Shown: one piece after another, positions 17,694-26,223 of the stretch | Layout: each line of letters begins with the position of its first letter | Numbering within the stretch: position 1 is the stretch's first letter | Origin: Streptomyces flaveolus | GTDB taxonomy: Bacteria; Actinomycetota; Actinomycetes; Streptomycetales; Streptomycetaceae | Direction: 5' to 3' | DNA length: 64,000 nucleotides | Assembly (NCBI RefSeq): GCF_000716535.1 | Contig: NZ_JNWV01000050.1 | Location: 1 to 64,000, forward strand | Made by a program: the position numbers and the translations under genes | Notes under the pieces: generated by a model | Databases searched by the model: none | The model's input: only the letters and a program-made list of their open reading frames with translations | Told to the model about the DNA's origin: nothing

Positions 17694-19085
17694 ATGCCCG
17701 TGCGCCTCTCCGCCGCCCGCTCCCGTCGCCTCCCCCTCCCCCTCCTCCTCACCGCCGCCCTCGCCGCCACCGCCCTCACCGCGTGCGGCAGTGGTTCCGG
17801 CAGCAGCCCGGACACGATCAAGGTGTCGTACAAGCAGTCCACCGACAACTCCGTCAAGGTGATGGACACCTACCTCGCCGGGATCAAGAAGCAGTTCGAG
17901 CACCAGTACCCCGGCAAGAAGGTCGAGTTCGTGCCGATCAAGGCGCCGGACTCGGAGTACTACACCAAGCTCCAGCAGATGCTGCGCTCGCCGAGGACCG
18001 CCCCGGACCTGGTCTACGAGGACACCTTCCTCATCAACTCCGACATCACCAGCGGGTACTTGAAGCCGCTCGACCCCTACCTCGCCAAGTGGCCGGACTG
18101 GCGCCAGTTCATCGACACCGCGAAGGCGGCGGCCAAGGGCCAGGACGGGAAGACGTACGGCGTCCCGGACGGGACCGACACCCGCGGGCTGTGGTTCGAC
18201 AAGCGGGTGTTCAAGAAAGCCGGGCTGCCGCTGGACTGGCAGCCGAAGACCTGGGACGACATCCTCACCGCCGCCCGCACCATCAAGCGGAAGGTCCCCG
18301 GCGTCATCCCGCTCAACGTCTACACCGGCAAGCCGGCCGGCGAGCGGGCCACCATGCAGGGCTTCGAGATGCTCCTGTACGGCACGGGCGACGGCAGCCA
18401 GGATCCCCTGTACGACAGCGGCAGCAAGAAGTGGATCACCGAGTCCCAAGGCTTCAAGGACTCGCTGAAGTTCGTCGAGACCGTCTACCGGGACAAGCTC
18501 GGGCCCGAGGTGTCCGACGCCCTCGACCCGAACTTCAACACCACCGTCAACGGCGAGCTCCTCCCCCAGGGCAAACTCGGCATCGCCCTCGACGGCTCCT
18601 GGCTGCCGCAGGCCTGGCTGCCGGGCAGCGGGCACGAGTGGCCGGACTGGTCCAGGCAACTGGGGCTCGCGGCCATGCCGACGCAAGCCGGGCAGGCGCC
18701 CGGCAAGGTGAGCATGTCCGGCGGCTGGACCTGGTCCATCCCGGCCAAGGCGGCCAATCCCGACCTCGCCTTCGACTTCGTCCGGACGATGCAGACGAAG
18801 GACAACGCCCGCAAGTGGTACATCGCCAACTCCGGCATCGCCGTACGCAAGGACGTCGCCGCCGATCCGAAGTACGTCGGCGCCCAGCCCGGCATCAAGT
18901 TCTTCACCGACCTGGTGGCGAGCACCCACTACCGGCCCGCGTACCCGGCGTACCCGAGGGTGTCGACGGCCGTGCAGGAGGCCATGGAGGGGGTCACGAC
19001 CGGTGACCTGTCCGTGGAGAAGGCGGCGAGCGAGTACGACGCCACGCTCAAGGACGTCACCGGCGGCCAAGTGGTCCGGAAGTGA
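17694..19085 (+). CDS. ABC sugar transporter, solute-binding lipoprotein
   Basis: 463 residues, MalE/family-1 extracellular binding protein. Signal peptide with lipobox LTAC (Cys31), so anchored outside the membrane. Mature domain features: TIKVSYKQSTDNSVKVMD, PDLVYEDTFLIN, GVPDGTDTRGLWFDKRVFKKAGL (hinge region, read in two parts), and GWTWSIPAKAANPDLAFDFV. AGGAGG is 2 bases before this ATG but 8 before the GTG at 17700, which may be the true start. Its stop overlaps the first permease start. Ligand unknown; an oligosaccharide is likely and the DasR-like operator hints at aminosugars. Confidence 0.9.
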   Translation: MPVRLSAARSRRLPLPLLLTAALAATALTACGSGSGSSPDTIKVSYKQSTDNSVKVMDTYLAGIKKQFEHQYPGKKVEFVPIKAPDSEYYTKLQQMLRSPRTAPDLVYEDTFLINSDITSGYLKPLDPYLAKWPDWRQFIDTAKAAAKGQDGKTYGVPDGTDTRGLWFDKRVFKKAGLPLDWQPKTWDDILTAARTIKRKVPGVIPLNVYTGKPAGERATMQGFEMLLYGTGDGSQDPLYDSGSKKWITESQGFKDSLKFVETVYRDKLGPEVSDALDPNFNTTVNGELLPQGKLGIALDGSWLPQAWLPGSGHEWPDWSRQLGLAAMPTQAGQAPGKVSMSGGWTWSIPAKAANPDLAFDFVRTMQTKDNARKWYIANSGIAVRKDVAADPKYVGAQPGIKFFTDLVASTHYRPAYPAYPRVSTAVQEAMEGVTTGDLSVEKAASEYDATLKDVTGGQVVRK

Positions 19086-19945
19086 GGCGCCGGAACCCGG
19101 CCGTCCGGGTCCTTCCGGTCGCCCCCGCCCTGATCCTGCTGCTGCTGTTCCTCGCCGGGCCGATCGCCTACTGCGTCTGGATCGCCTTCACCGACCTCCA
19201 GCTGACCGGCCAGGCCCACTCCTCCTTCGTGGGCTTCGCCAACTTCCGCCGGGCGTTCCGGGACGACGCGTTCGTGAACGCCGTCTGGCTCACCCTGGTG
19301 TTCACGGTGCTGTCCTCGCTCGTCGGGCAGAACACGCTGGGGCTGGCGCTGGCCGCGCTGATGAAGCGTGCGTCGAAGCCCGTCCGCACCCTCACCGGCG
19401 CGGTCGTCGTCACGGCGTGGGTGCTGCCGGAGGTCGTCGCCGGGTTCCTGCTCTACGCGTTCTTCCGGCGCGAGGGCACCCTGAACGCGATCCTGGACTG
19501 GCTCCACCTGCCCCGCCAGAACTGGCTGTTCACACTGCCCATCCTCGCGGTGTCCTTCGCCAACGTCTGGCGCGGGACGGCGTTCTCGATGCTCGTGTAC
19601 TCCGCCGCGCTGGACGAGATTCCCGCCGAGATCATGGAGGCCGCCGAGGTGGACGGCGCCGGCGGCTGGCGGCGGCTGTGGCACGTCACGCTGCCGATGA
19701 TCCGGCGCTCCATCGGCACCAACCTCATGCTCAACACCCTTCAGACGCTCTCCGTCTTCGGCCTGATCTGGGTGATGACCCGGGGCGGGCCGGGCGACCG
19801 GAGCCAGACGCTGCCGCTGTTCATGTACGAGCAGGCGTTCCAGAACAGCATGATCGGGTACGGCACCGCGGTCGCCCTGCTCCTGCTGGTCGTCGGCTCC
19901 CTGTTCTCCGTCGTCTATCTGCGGCTGCTGCGGACGGAGGTCTGA
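19082..19945 (+). CDS. ABC sugar transporter, permease 1 (MalF-like)
   Basis: 287 residues with six membrane helices (first: LPVAPALILLLLFLAGPIAY). The EAA loop EAAEVDGAGGWRRLWHVTLP is present; it docks onto the ATPase subunit. GTG start overlapping the binding-protein stop (GTGA). No ATPase gene is in the operon; in Streptomyces the shared ATPase MsiK normally energises such importers. Confidence 0.92.
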   Translation: MRRRNPAVRVLPVAPALILLLLFLAGPIAYCVWIAFTDLQLTGQAHSSFVGFANFRRAFRDDAFVNAVWLTLVFTVLSSLVGQNTLGLALAALMKRASKPVRTLTGAVVVTAWVLPEVVAGFLLYAFFRREGTLNAILDWLHLPRQNWLFTLPILAVSFANVWRGTAFSMLVYSAALDEIPAEIMEAAEVDGAGGWRRLWHVTLPMIRRSIGTNLMLNTLQTLSVFGLIWVMTRGGPGDRSQTLPLFMYEQAFQNSMIGYGTAVALLLLVVGSLFSVVYLRLLRTEV

Positions 19946-20772
19946 TGGCCCGGAACCGTGCCTCCCGGCGGCTCGCCGCCGATGTCGCGCTGCTGGCGGT
20001 GGCCGCCGCCTTCGCGCTGCCCCTCGCCTGGGTGCTGCTGTCCGCCGTGGACCCGCACGCCGGCCTGCGGGTCAAGGTCCCGGACGGCCTCACCCTGGCC
20101 AACTTCCACGCGATCCTGACTCCCGACATCACCTACACCCCGCTGCTCAACAGCCTCATCCTGTGCGGGGGCGCCACGGCGCTGACCGTCGGCTGCGCCG
20201 CCCTCGCCGCGTATCCGCTGTCCCGGTTCCGGTCCCGGCTGAACCGGCCGTTCCTGCTGACGATCCTGTTCGCGACGAGCCTGCCCATCACGGCGATCAT
20301 GGTGCCGGTGTACGCCCTGTTCGTCCGGGTGAACCTCATCGACACCCTCCAGGGCACGATCCTCTTCTTCGCCGCCTCCCAACTGCCCTTCGCGATCTGG
20401 CTGATGAAGAACTTCATGGACGGCGTGCCGACGGAGCTGGAGGAGGCGGCCTGGACGGACGGGGCCTCGGCGGCCCAGTCCCTCGTCCGGATCGTGCTGC
20501 CGCTGATGGGGCCGGGGCTCGCCGTCGTGACCGTGTTCTCGTTCGTGATGATGTGGGGGAACTTCTTCGTCCCGTTCATGCTGCTGCTCACCCCGGAGCA
20601 GATGCCGGCCTCGGTGAGCATCAACGACTTCTTCGGCAACCGGGGCATGGTGGCGTACGGCCAGCTCGCCGCGTTCTCGGTGATCTACTCGACGCCGGTG
20701 ATCCTGCTGTACGTCCTGGTGGCCCGGCGGCTGGGCGGCGGGTTCGCGCTCGGCGGCGCGGTCAAGGGCTGA
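19945..20772 (+). CDS. ABC sugar transporter, permease 2 (MalG-like)
   Basis: 275 residues, six membrane helices. EAA loop ELEEAAWTDGASAAQSLVRI and the MalG-type end STPVILLYVLVARRL...GGFALGGAVKG. Start overlaps the preceding stop (TGATG). Together with the two genes upstream it makes a complete importer core except for the ATPase. Confidence 0.92.
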   Translation: MARNRASRRLAADVALLAVAAAFALPLAWVLLSAVDPHAGLRVKVPDGLTLANFHAILTPDITYTPLLNSLILCGGATALTVGCAALAAYPLSRFRSRLNRPFLLTILFATSLPITAIMVPVYALFVRVNLIDTLQGTILFFAASQLPFAIWLMKNFMDGVPTELEEAAWTDGASAAQSLVRIVLPLMGPGLAVVTVFSFVMMWGNFFVPFMLLLTPEQMPASVSINDFFGNRGMVAYGQLAAFSVIYSTPVILLYVLVARRLGGGFALGGAVKG

Positions 20773-20806
20773 ACCGGAAGGCGGTCGACGCGTGAGCCGG
20801 GGAGGT

Positions 20807-20838
20807 GTTCCGTCCGTTGCCTGCCGAACGGCCGGAAC
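20807..20838 (+). terminator. Hairpin after the sugar ABC operon
   Basis: GTTCCGTCCG (20807-20816) pairs with CGGCCGGAAC (20829-20838) with one mismatch, 34 bases past the permease stop. Confidence 0.45.
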
Positions 20839-20914
20839 TGTGCGTTCCGACAATCCGTGATCCTGGCCGAACGGACCGTAGCCATCCGGTCACCGCACCC
20901 CTAGCTTGTGCCGG

Positions 20915-21604
20915 GTGCGCCAACCCCCAGCTCCTCCGTTCAGCGCCCCCGCGGCCCGCCGGCTGCGCGCCGCGCTCGGCATGGGCCCCGAGCACGTCGC
21001 GTACGGCATGCGGGCCTCGTACGGGCTGCCGTACGTCACACCCGATCTGGTGATCGCCTGGGAACGCGGTGTCGTCACCCCGGGCAATGCGGAACTGACC
21101 GCTCTCGCGGGCGTGCTGTGGTGTTCTCCGGGAGAACTCCTCGGCCGCCCGCGGACCCTGCGCGAGCATCGCGTCGCCCGGGCCGTCGCGGCCGAGGACG
21201 TGGCCCGCGCCGTCGGCATGGACCTGCGCGGGTATCTGCGCATGGAGGACAGCGGTCAGTGGCGCGGCAACGAACGCCAGTCGGCCGCGCTCGCCCAGGT
21301 CCTCGATCTCGCGCTGCCCGACTTCGTCGCCGTCACCGGCCGTGAGGCGAAACTCGCCGACCTGCTGCACAGCGCGGTGACCACCCGCTGGCAGGCCTAT
21401 GTGCGGCCGGTGCGGAAACTGGCCCCGGTGGACACCGGCGTCCTCGAAGCCGTGCTCCAGGAACTGCACCAGGACTACCAGGGGCACATGGCCGCCACCC
21501 TCAGCTGGGGTGGCGGCAGCACGAGCGCCGGCGCGTCCGGCCAGGAGTTCCTCGACCGGATCGTGGACACCTTCTGGAAGGGCGTGGAGACCAGGAGCCC
21601 TTGA
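20915..21604 (+). CDS. Helix-turn-helix DNA-binding protein of unknown role
   Basis: 229 residues from the GTG at 20915 (TTG at 20906 also possible). The N-terminal part looks like two successive XRE-like helical modules: RRLRAALGMGPEHVAYGM...VTPDLVIAWERGVVTPGNAELTALAGVL in pieces, then HRVARAVAAEDVARAVGMD with RMEDSGQW. The C-terminal half has no motif I know. No ribosome site; a TAGCTT -10 at 20902-20907 would start the mRNA at the GTG, so it is probably leaderless. It stands alone, 6 bases from the convergent pfkA stop. From memory Streptomyces carry one copy here, near pfkA and the sugar importer; target unknown. Confidence 0.75.
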   Translation: MRQPPAPPFSAPAARRLRAALGMGPEHVAYGMRASYGLPYVTPDLVIAWERGVVTPGNAELTALAGVLWCSPGELLGRPRTLREHRVARAVAAEDVARAVGMDLRGYLRMEDSGQWRGNERQSAALAQVLDLALPDFVAVTGREAKLADLLHSAVTTRWQAYVRPVRKLAPVDTGVLEAVLQELHQDYQGHMAATLSWGGGSTSAGASGQEFLDRIVDTFWKGVETRSP

Positions 21605-21610
21605 GGAGTT

Positions 21611-22636
21611 CTAGAAGACCGACTCCGCCTCGTCCATCCGGTCCTTCGGCACGGTCTTCAGCTCGGTGACGGCCTCCGCGAGGGGCACCATCACGATGTC
21701 GGTGCCGCGCAGCGCGGTCATCCTGCCGAAATCGCCCCGGTGGGCGGCCTCGACGGCGTGCCAGCCGAAGCGGGTGGCGAGGACCCGGTCGTACGCGGTG
21801 GGGACGCCGCCGCGCTGGACGTGGCCGAGGATGACCGGCTTGGCCTCCTTGCCCAGGCGCCGCTCCAGCTCGTACGCCAGCGCGGTGCCGATGCCCTGGA
21901 AGCGCTCGTGGCCGTACTGGTCGATATCGCCCTTGCCGTAGTCCATGGTGCCGTCCAGGGGGTGGGCGCCCTCGGCGACGCAGATGACGGCGAACTTCTT
22001 GCCGCGGGCGAACCGCTCCTCGACCATCTTGACCAGGTCGGCGGGGTCGAAGGGCCGCTCGGGCAGGCAGATGCCGTGGGCGCCGGCGGCCATGCCGGAC
22101 TCCAGGGCGATCCAGCCGGCGTGCCGGCCCATGACCTCGACCACCATCACCCGCTGGTGGGACTCGGCCGTGGTCTTCAGGCGGTCCATCGCCTCGGAGG
22201 CCACGCCGACGGCCGTGTCGAAGCCGAAGGTGCGGTCGGTGGAGGAGATGTCGTTGTCGATGGTCTTCGGCACGCCGACGACCGGGAGGCCGGCGTCGGA
22301 GAGCATCCGGGCGGCCGTCAGGGTGCCTTCGCCGCCGATCGGGATCAGCGCGTCGATGCCGAACTCCTCGACCATGTCGGTTGCCCGCTCGCAGGCCTCG
22401 CGCAGCCGGTCGCGCTCCAGCCGGGAGGAGCCGAGGATGGTGCCGCCGCGGGCCAGGATGCCGCTGACCGCGTCCAGGTCGAGGGTGCGGTAGTGGCGGT
22501 CGAGCAGACCCCGGTAACCGTCCTCGAAACCGATGACCTCGTCGCCGTACTGCGCCACCGCCCGGTGCACGACCGACCGGATCACGGCGTTCAGGCCGGG
22601 GCAGTCGCCGCCTGCGGTGAGAACTCCGATGCGCAT
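21611..22636 (-). CDS. pfkA: ATP-dependent 6-phosphofructokinase
   Basis: 341 residues, the control step of glycolysis. N-terminal GVLTAGGDCPGLNAVIR binds nucleotide; GGEGT at 101-105 has Gly104, which favours ATP over pyrophosphate; PKTIDNDI has catalytic Asp127 with Lys124; MGRHAGWIAL and GHVQRGG contact fructose 6-phosphate. Length and the Lys124 place it in the actinobacterial ATP-PFK group. ATG at 22636. Streptomyces usually have several paralogs; this one sits opposite pta. Confidence 0.95.
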   Translation of the reverse strand: MRIGVLTAGGDCPGLNAVIRSVVHRAVAQYGDEVIGFEDGYRGLLDRHYRTLDLDAVSGILARGGTILGSSRLERDRLREACERATDMVEEFGIDALIPIGGEGTLTAARMLSDAGLPVVGVPKTIDNDISSTDRTFGFDTAVGVASEAMDRLKTTAESHQRVMVVEVMGRHAGWIALESGMAAGAHGICLPERPFDPADLVKMVEERFARGKKFAVICVAEGAHPLDGTMDYGKGDIDQYGHERFQGIGTALAYELERRLGKEAKPVILGHVQRGGVPTAYDRVLATRFGWHAVEAAHRGDFGRMTALRGTDIVMVPLAEAVTELKTVPKDRMDEAESVF

Positions 22637-22760
22637 CGTGCTGTGTCTCCTGCTCGCTGTCGGTGCCGGTGAGCCGCTGTCGATTCTTTCACGTCCGTCG
22701 AGCCATTGAGATCCTGACGGGCGCCTTATCCTTCGACAAGGGTATTGTCAAGAGGGTTCT

Positions 22761-22785
22761 GCTCACCTCGGTGAGCGATTTTTAT
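22761..22785 (+). promoter_or_regulatory. Terminator-like hairpin in the pta leader
   Basis: GCTCAC-CTCG-GTGAGC (22761-22776) followed by ATTTTTAT is a small stable stem plus T-run on the plus strand, 45 bases before the pta start. No other plus-strand gene lies upstream, so it may attenuate pta transcription. Just upstream GACAA (22735-22739) and TTGTC (22745-22749) form another small dyad. Confidence 0.35.
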
Positions 22786-22828
22786 GCCGCAGAGGCCATG
22801 AAAGCGACATGAGGAACGGAGTGGACAC

Positions 22829-24931
22829 GTGACGCGCAGCGTGTACGTGACCGGGATCGACCGCGGTGACGGACGCCAGGTCGTGGAGCTGGGGGTCATG
22901 GAACTCCTGACCCGGCAGGTCGACCGGGTGGGAGTGTTCCGTCCGCTCGTCCACGACGGCCCGGATCGCCTGTTCGAGCTACTGCGGGCCCGGTACCGCC
23001 TCTCGCAGGACCCGGCGACCGTCTACGGCATGGACTACCACCAGGCCTCCGCGCTCCAGGCCGAACAGGGCACCGACGAGCTGGTCTCCGCCCTCGTCGA
23101 CCGCTTCCACCTGGTGGCCCGGGACTACGACGTGGTCCTGGTCCTCGGCACCGACTTCGCCGACACCCAGCTCCCGGACGAGCTGTCGCTGAACGCCCGG
23201 CTCGCCAACGAGTTCGGCGCGTCCGTGATCCCGGTGGTCGGGGGCCGCGGGCAGTCCGCCGAGTCCGTGCTGGCCGAGACCCGCAACGCCTACCGCGCCT
23301 ACGACGGCCTCGGCTGCGACGTGCTCGCCATGGTCGCCAACCGGGTGGCCCGCGAGGACCGCGACGAGATCGCCGAGCGGCTCGCGGACCGGCTGCCGGT
23401 ACCGACGTACGTGGTCCCCGACGAGCCCGCCCTGTCCGCCCCGACGGTCGCGCAGATCGCCCAGGCCCTCGGCGCGAAGGTGCTCCTCGGTGACGACTCC
23501 GGACTCGCCCGGGACGCGCTGGGCTTCGTCTTCGGCGGCGCGATGCTGCCGAACCTCCTCGGCGCCCTGACCCCGGGCTGCCTGGTCATCACCCCGGGCG
23601 ACCGCGCCGACCTGGTCGTCGGGTCGCTCGCCGCGCACAGCGCCGGCACCCCGCCGATAGCCGGTGTGCTGCTCACCCTGAACGAGGTGCCGAGCGAGGA
23701 GATCCTCACCCTCGCCGCCCGCCTCGCCCCCGGCACCCCGGTGCTCTCGGTGTCCGGCAACAGCTTCCCCACCGCCGAGCGGCTGTTCTCCCTGGAGGGC
23801 AAGCTGAACGCGGCCACCCCGCGCAAGGCGGAGACCGCGCTCGGCCTGTTCGAGCGGTACGCCGACACCACCGACCTGGCCCGCCGGGTCTCGGCGCCGA
23901 GCAGCGACCGGGTCACCCCGATGATGTTCGAGCACAAGCTGCTGGAGCAGGCCCGCTCCGACAAGCGGCGGGTCGTGCTGCCGGAGGGCACCGAGGAGCG
24001 GGTGCTGCACGCGGCCGAGGTGCTGCTGCGCCGGGGCGTGTGCGACCTGACCCTGCTCGGCCCGGTCGACCAGATCCGCAAGAAGGCCGCCGACCTGGGC
24101 ATCGACCTCGGCGACACCCAGTTGATCGACCCGGCCACCTCCGAGCTGCGCGACGCCTTCGCCGAGAAGTACGCGGCCCTGCGCGCCCACAAGGGCGTCA
24201 CGGTGGAGCTGGCCTACGACGTCGTGTCGGACGTGAACTACTTCGGCACCCTGATGGTCCAGGAGGGCCTGGCCGACGGCATGGTGTCGGGCTCGGTGCA
24301 CTCCACGGCGGCCACCATCCGGCCGGCCTTCGAGATCATCAAGACCAACCCGGAAGCGTCGATCGTCTCGTCCGTGTTCTTCATGTGCCTCGCCGACAAG
24401 GTGCTGGTCTACGGCGACTGCGCGGTCAACCCCGACCCGAACGCCGAGCAGCTCGCGGACATCGCCATCCAGTCGGCGACCACGGCCGCCCGGTTCGGCG
24501 TGGAGCCCCGGATCGCGATGCTGTCGTACTCCACCGGTACGTCCGGGTCGGGCGCCGACGTCGACAAGGTGCGCGAGGCCACCGAGCTGGCCCGCTCGCG
24601 CCGGCCCGACCTGAAGATCGAGGGCCCGATCCAGTACGACGCGGCCGTGGAGCCCTCCGTGGCCGCCACCAAGCTGCCCGGCTCCGAGGTCGCCGGGCAG
24701 GCCAGCGTGCTGATCTTCCCCGACCTCAACACCGGCAACAACACCTACAAGGCCGTGCAGCGCTCGGCCGGCGCGATCGCCGTCGGCCCGGTGCTCCAGG
24801 GTCTGCGCAAGCCGGTCAACGACCTGTCCCGGGGCGCGCTCGTCCAGGACATCGTCAACACCGTCGCCATCACGGCGATCCAGGCCCAGAGCCCCGCCCA
24901 GACCCCCAGCGAGAAGGCGTCCCAGCAGTGA
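22829..24931 (+). CDS. pta: Phosphate acetyltransferase (long form)
   Basis: 700 residues; converts acetyl-CoA plus phosphate to acetyl phosphate. Three-part long Pta: N-terminal P-loop-derived BioD-like domain (VYVTGIDRGDGRQVVELGV, lacking a good Walker A), central DRTGG domain (GALTPGCLVITPGDRADLV), and C-terminal catalytic PTA_PTB domain from about residue 370 (MMFEHKLLEQARSDKRRVVL, LPEGTEERVLHAAEVL, FPDLNTGNNTYKAVQR). GTG start at 22829; the stop overlaps ackA by 4 bases. Confidence 0.95.
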   Translation: MTRSVYVTGIDRGDGRQVVELGVMELLTRQVDRVGVFRPLVHDGPDRLFELLRARYRLSQDPATVYGMDYHQASALQAEQGTDELVSALVDRFHLVARDYDVVLVLGTDFADTQLPDELSLNARLANEFGASVIPVVGGRGQSAESVLAETRNAYRAYDGLGCDVLAMVANRVAREDRDEIAERLADRLPVPTYVVPDEPALSAPTVAQIAQALGAKVLLGDDSGLARDALGFVFGGAMLPNLLGALTPGCLVITPGDRADLVVGSLAAHSAGTPPIAGVLLTLNEVPSEEILTLAARLAPGTPVLSVSGNSFPTAERLFSLEGKLNAATPRKAETALGLFERYADTTDLARRVSAPSSDRVTPMMFEHKLLEQARSDKRRVVLPEGTEERVLHAAEVLLRRGVCDLTLLGPVDQIRKKAADLGIDLGDTQLIDPATSELRDAFAEKYAALRAHKGVTVELAYDVVSDVNYFGTLMVQEGLADGMVSGSVHSTAATIRPAFEIIKTNPEASIVSSVFFMCLADKVLVYGDCAVNPDPNAEQLADIAIQSATTAARFGVEPRIAMLSYSTGTSGSGADVDKVREATELARSRRPDLKIEGPIQYDAAVEPSVAATKLPGSEVAGQASVLIFPDLNTGNNTYKAVQRSAGAIAVGPVLQGLRKPVNDLSRGALVQDIVNTVAITAIQAQSPAQTPSEKASQQ

Positions 24932-26139
24932 CCTCCCCCACCCGTGTCCTCGTCCTCAACTCCGGCTCCTCCTCGCTCAAGTACCAGCTCCTGGACATGC
25001 GGGACAGCAGCCGGCTCGCGGTGGGCCTGGTCGAGCGCATCGGCGAGCAGACCTCCCGCATCGAGCACACCTGCCTCACCGGCGGCGACACCCGCGAGCA
25101 CACCGGGCCGATCGCCGACCACGACGCCGCCCTCAAGGCGGTCGCCGAGGAGCTGACCCGGGACGGCCTGGGCCTGGACTCCCCCGAGCTGGCCGCGATC
25201 GGCCACCGGGTGGTGCACGGCGGGATGTTCTTCACCGAGCCCACCGTCATCGACGACGAGGTGCTCACCGAGATCGAGCGGCTGATCCCGGTCGCCCCGC
25301 TGCACAACCCGGCCAACCTCACCGGCATCCGCACCGCGCAGGCGCTCCGCCCCGACCTGCCCCAGGTCGCCGTCTTCGACACCGCGTTCCACACGACGAT
25401 GCCGGAGCCGGCGGCGCGCTACGCGATCGACCCGAAGATCGCCGACCGCCACCGCATCCGCCGCTACGGCTTCCACGGCACCTCGCACGCGTACGTCTCG
25501 CGTCAGACCGCGCGGCTGCTGGGCAAGGACCCGTCCGAGGTCAACGTGATCGTGCTGCACCTGGGCAACGGCGCCTCCGCCTCCGCGGTGGAGAAGGGCC
25601 GCTGCGTGGACACCTCCATGGGACTGACCCCCTTGGAGGGGCTCGTGATGGGTACGCGATCCGGTGATCTGGATCCGGCCGTCATCTTCCATTTGGCCCG
25701 GGTTGGGGATATGTCCATGGACGAGATCGACACTCTTCTCAACAAGAGGAGCGGTCTGTTCGGTCTGTGCGGGGACAACGACATGCGGGAGATCCGCCGC
25801 CGGATCGACGAGGGCGACGAAGAGGCCGCACTCGCCTTCGACATTTACATTCACCGGATCAAGAAGTACATCGGCGCCTATTACGCCGTGCTCGGCACGG
25901 TGGACGCGGTGGCCTTCACCGCCGGGGTCGGCGAGAACGCGGCACCGGTGCGGGAGGCGGCGATCGCGGGGCTGGAGGGCCTGGGCCTGGCGGTCGCCCC
26001 GGAGCGGAACGCCGTACGCGGCGGCGGTCCGCGGCTGATTTCGCCGGAGTCCGCCCGGGTGGCGGTCGCGGTGGTGCCGACGGATGAAGAACTGGAGATC
26101 GCGACGCAGACCTACGCACTGGTCGGAAAGAACAACTGA
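24928..26139 (+). CDS. ackA: Acetate kinase
   Basis: 403 residues; makes ATP and acetate from acetyl phosphate. N-terminal VLVLNSGSSSLKYQLLD, the HRVVHGG motif, RYGFHGTSHAYVS, and the phosphate-binding VIVLHLGNGASASAVEKG are all present. GTG start overlaps the pta stop (GTGA), so pta-ackA is one operon giving acetate overflow or acetate assimilation. Confidence 0.96.
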   Translation: MTSPTRVLVLNSGSSSLKYQLLDMRDSSRLAVGLVERIGEQTSRIEHTCLTGGDTREHTGPIADHDAALKAVAEELTRDGLGLDSPELAAIGHRVVHGGMFFTEPTVIDDEVLTEIERLIPVAPLHNPANLTGIRTAQALRPDLPQVAVFDTAFHTTMPEPAARYAIDPKIADRHRIRRYGFHGTSHAYVSRQTARLLGKDPSEVNVIVLHLGNGASASAVEKGRCVDTSMGLTPLEGLVMGTRSGDLDPAVIFHLARVGDMSMDEIDTLLNKRSGLFGLCGDNDMREIRRRIDEGDEEAALAFDIYIHRIKKYIGAYYAVLGTVDAVAFTAGVGENAAPVREAAIAGLEGLGLAVAPERNAVRGGGPRLISPESARVAVAVVPTDEELEIATQTYALVGKNN

Positions 26140-26182
26140 ATAGCACCTGAGCGGTGTGGCACTCATTTGTATCTTCCGCCAG

Positions 26183-26217
26183 ACGGAATATTCCGTAGCG
26201 AAACAAACCGATAGGAT
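26183..26217 (+). promoter_or_regulatory. Leaderless pyk promoter with perfect palindrome
   Basis: TAGGAT at 26212-26217 is 6 bases before the pyk ATG at 26224, so transcription should begin at or next to the start codon. A perfect 14-bp palindrome, ACGGAATATTCCGT (26183-26196), sits where the -35 box would be, fitting a repressor or an activator site. Confidence 0.5.
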
Positions 26218-26223
26218 CGCCCC

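Noticed and set aside
21611..22636. Pyrophosphate-dependent phosphofructokinase
   Set aside because: Lys124 in PKTIDND occurs in PPi enzymes, but Gly104 in GGEGT rather than Asp points to ATP use.
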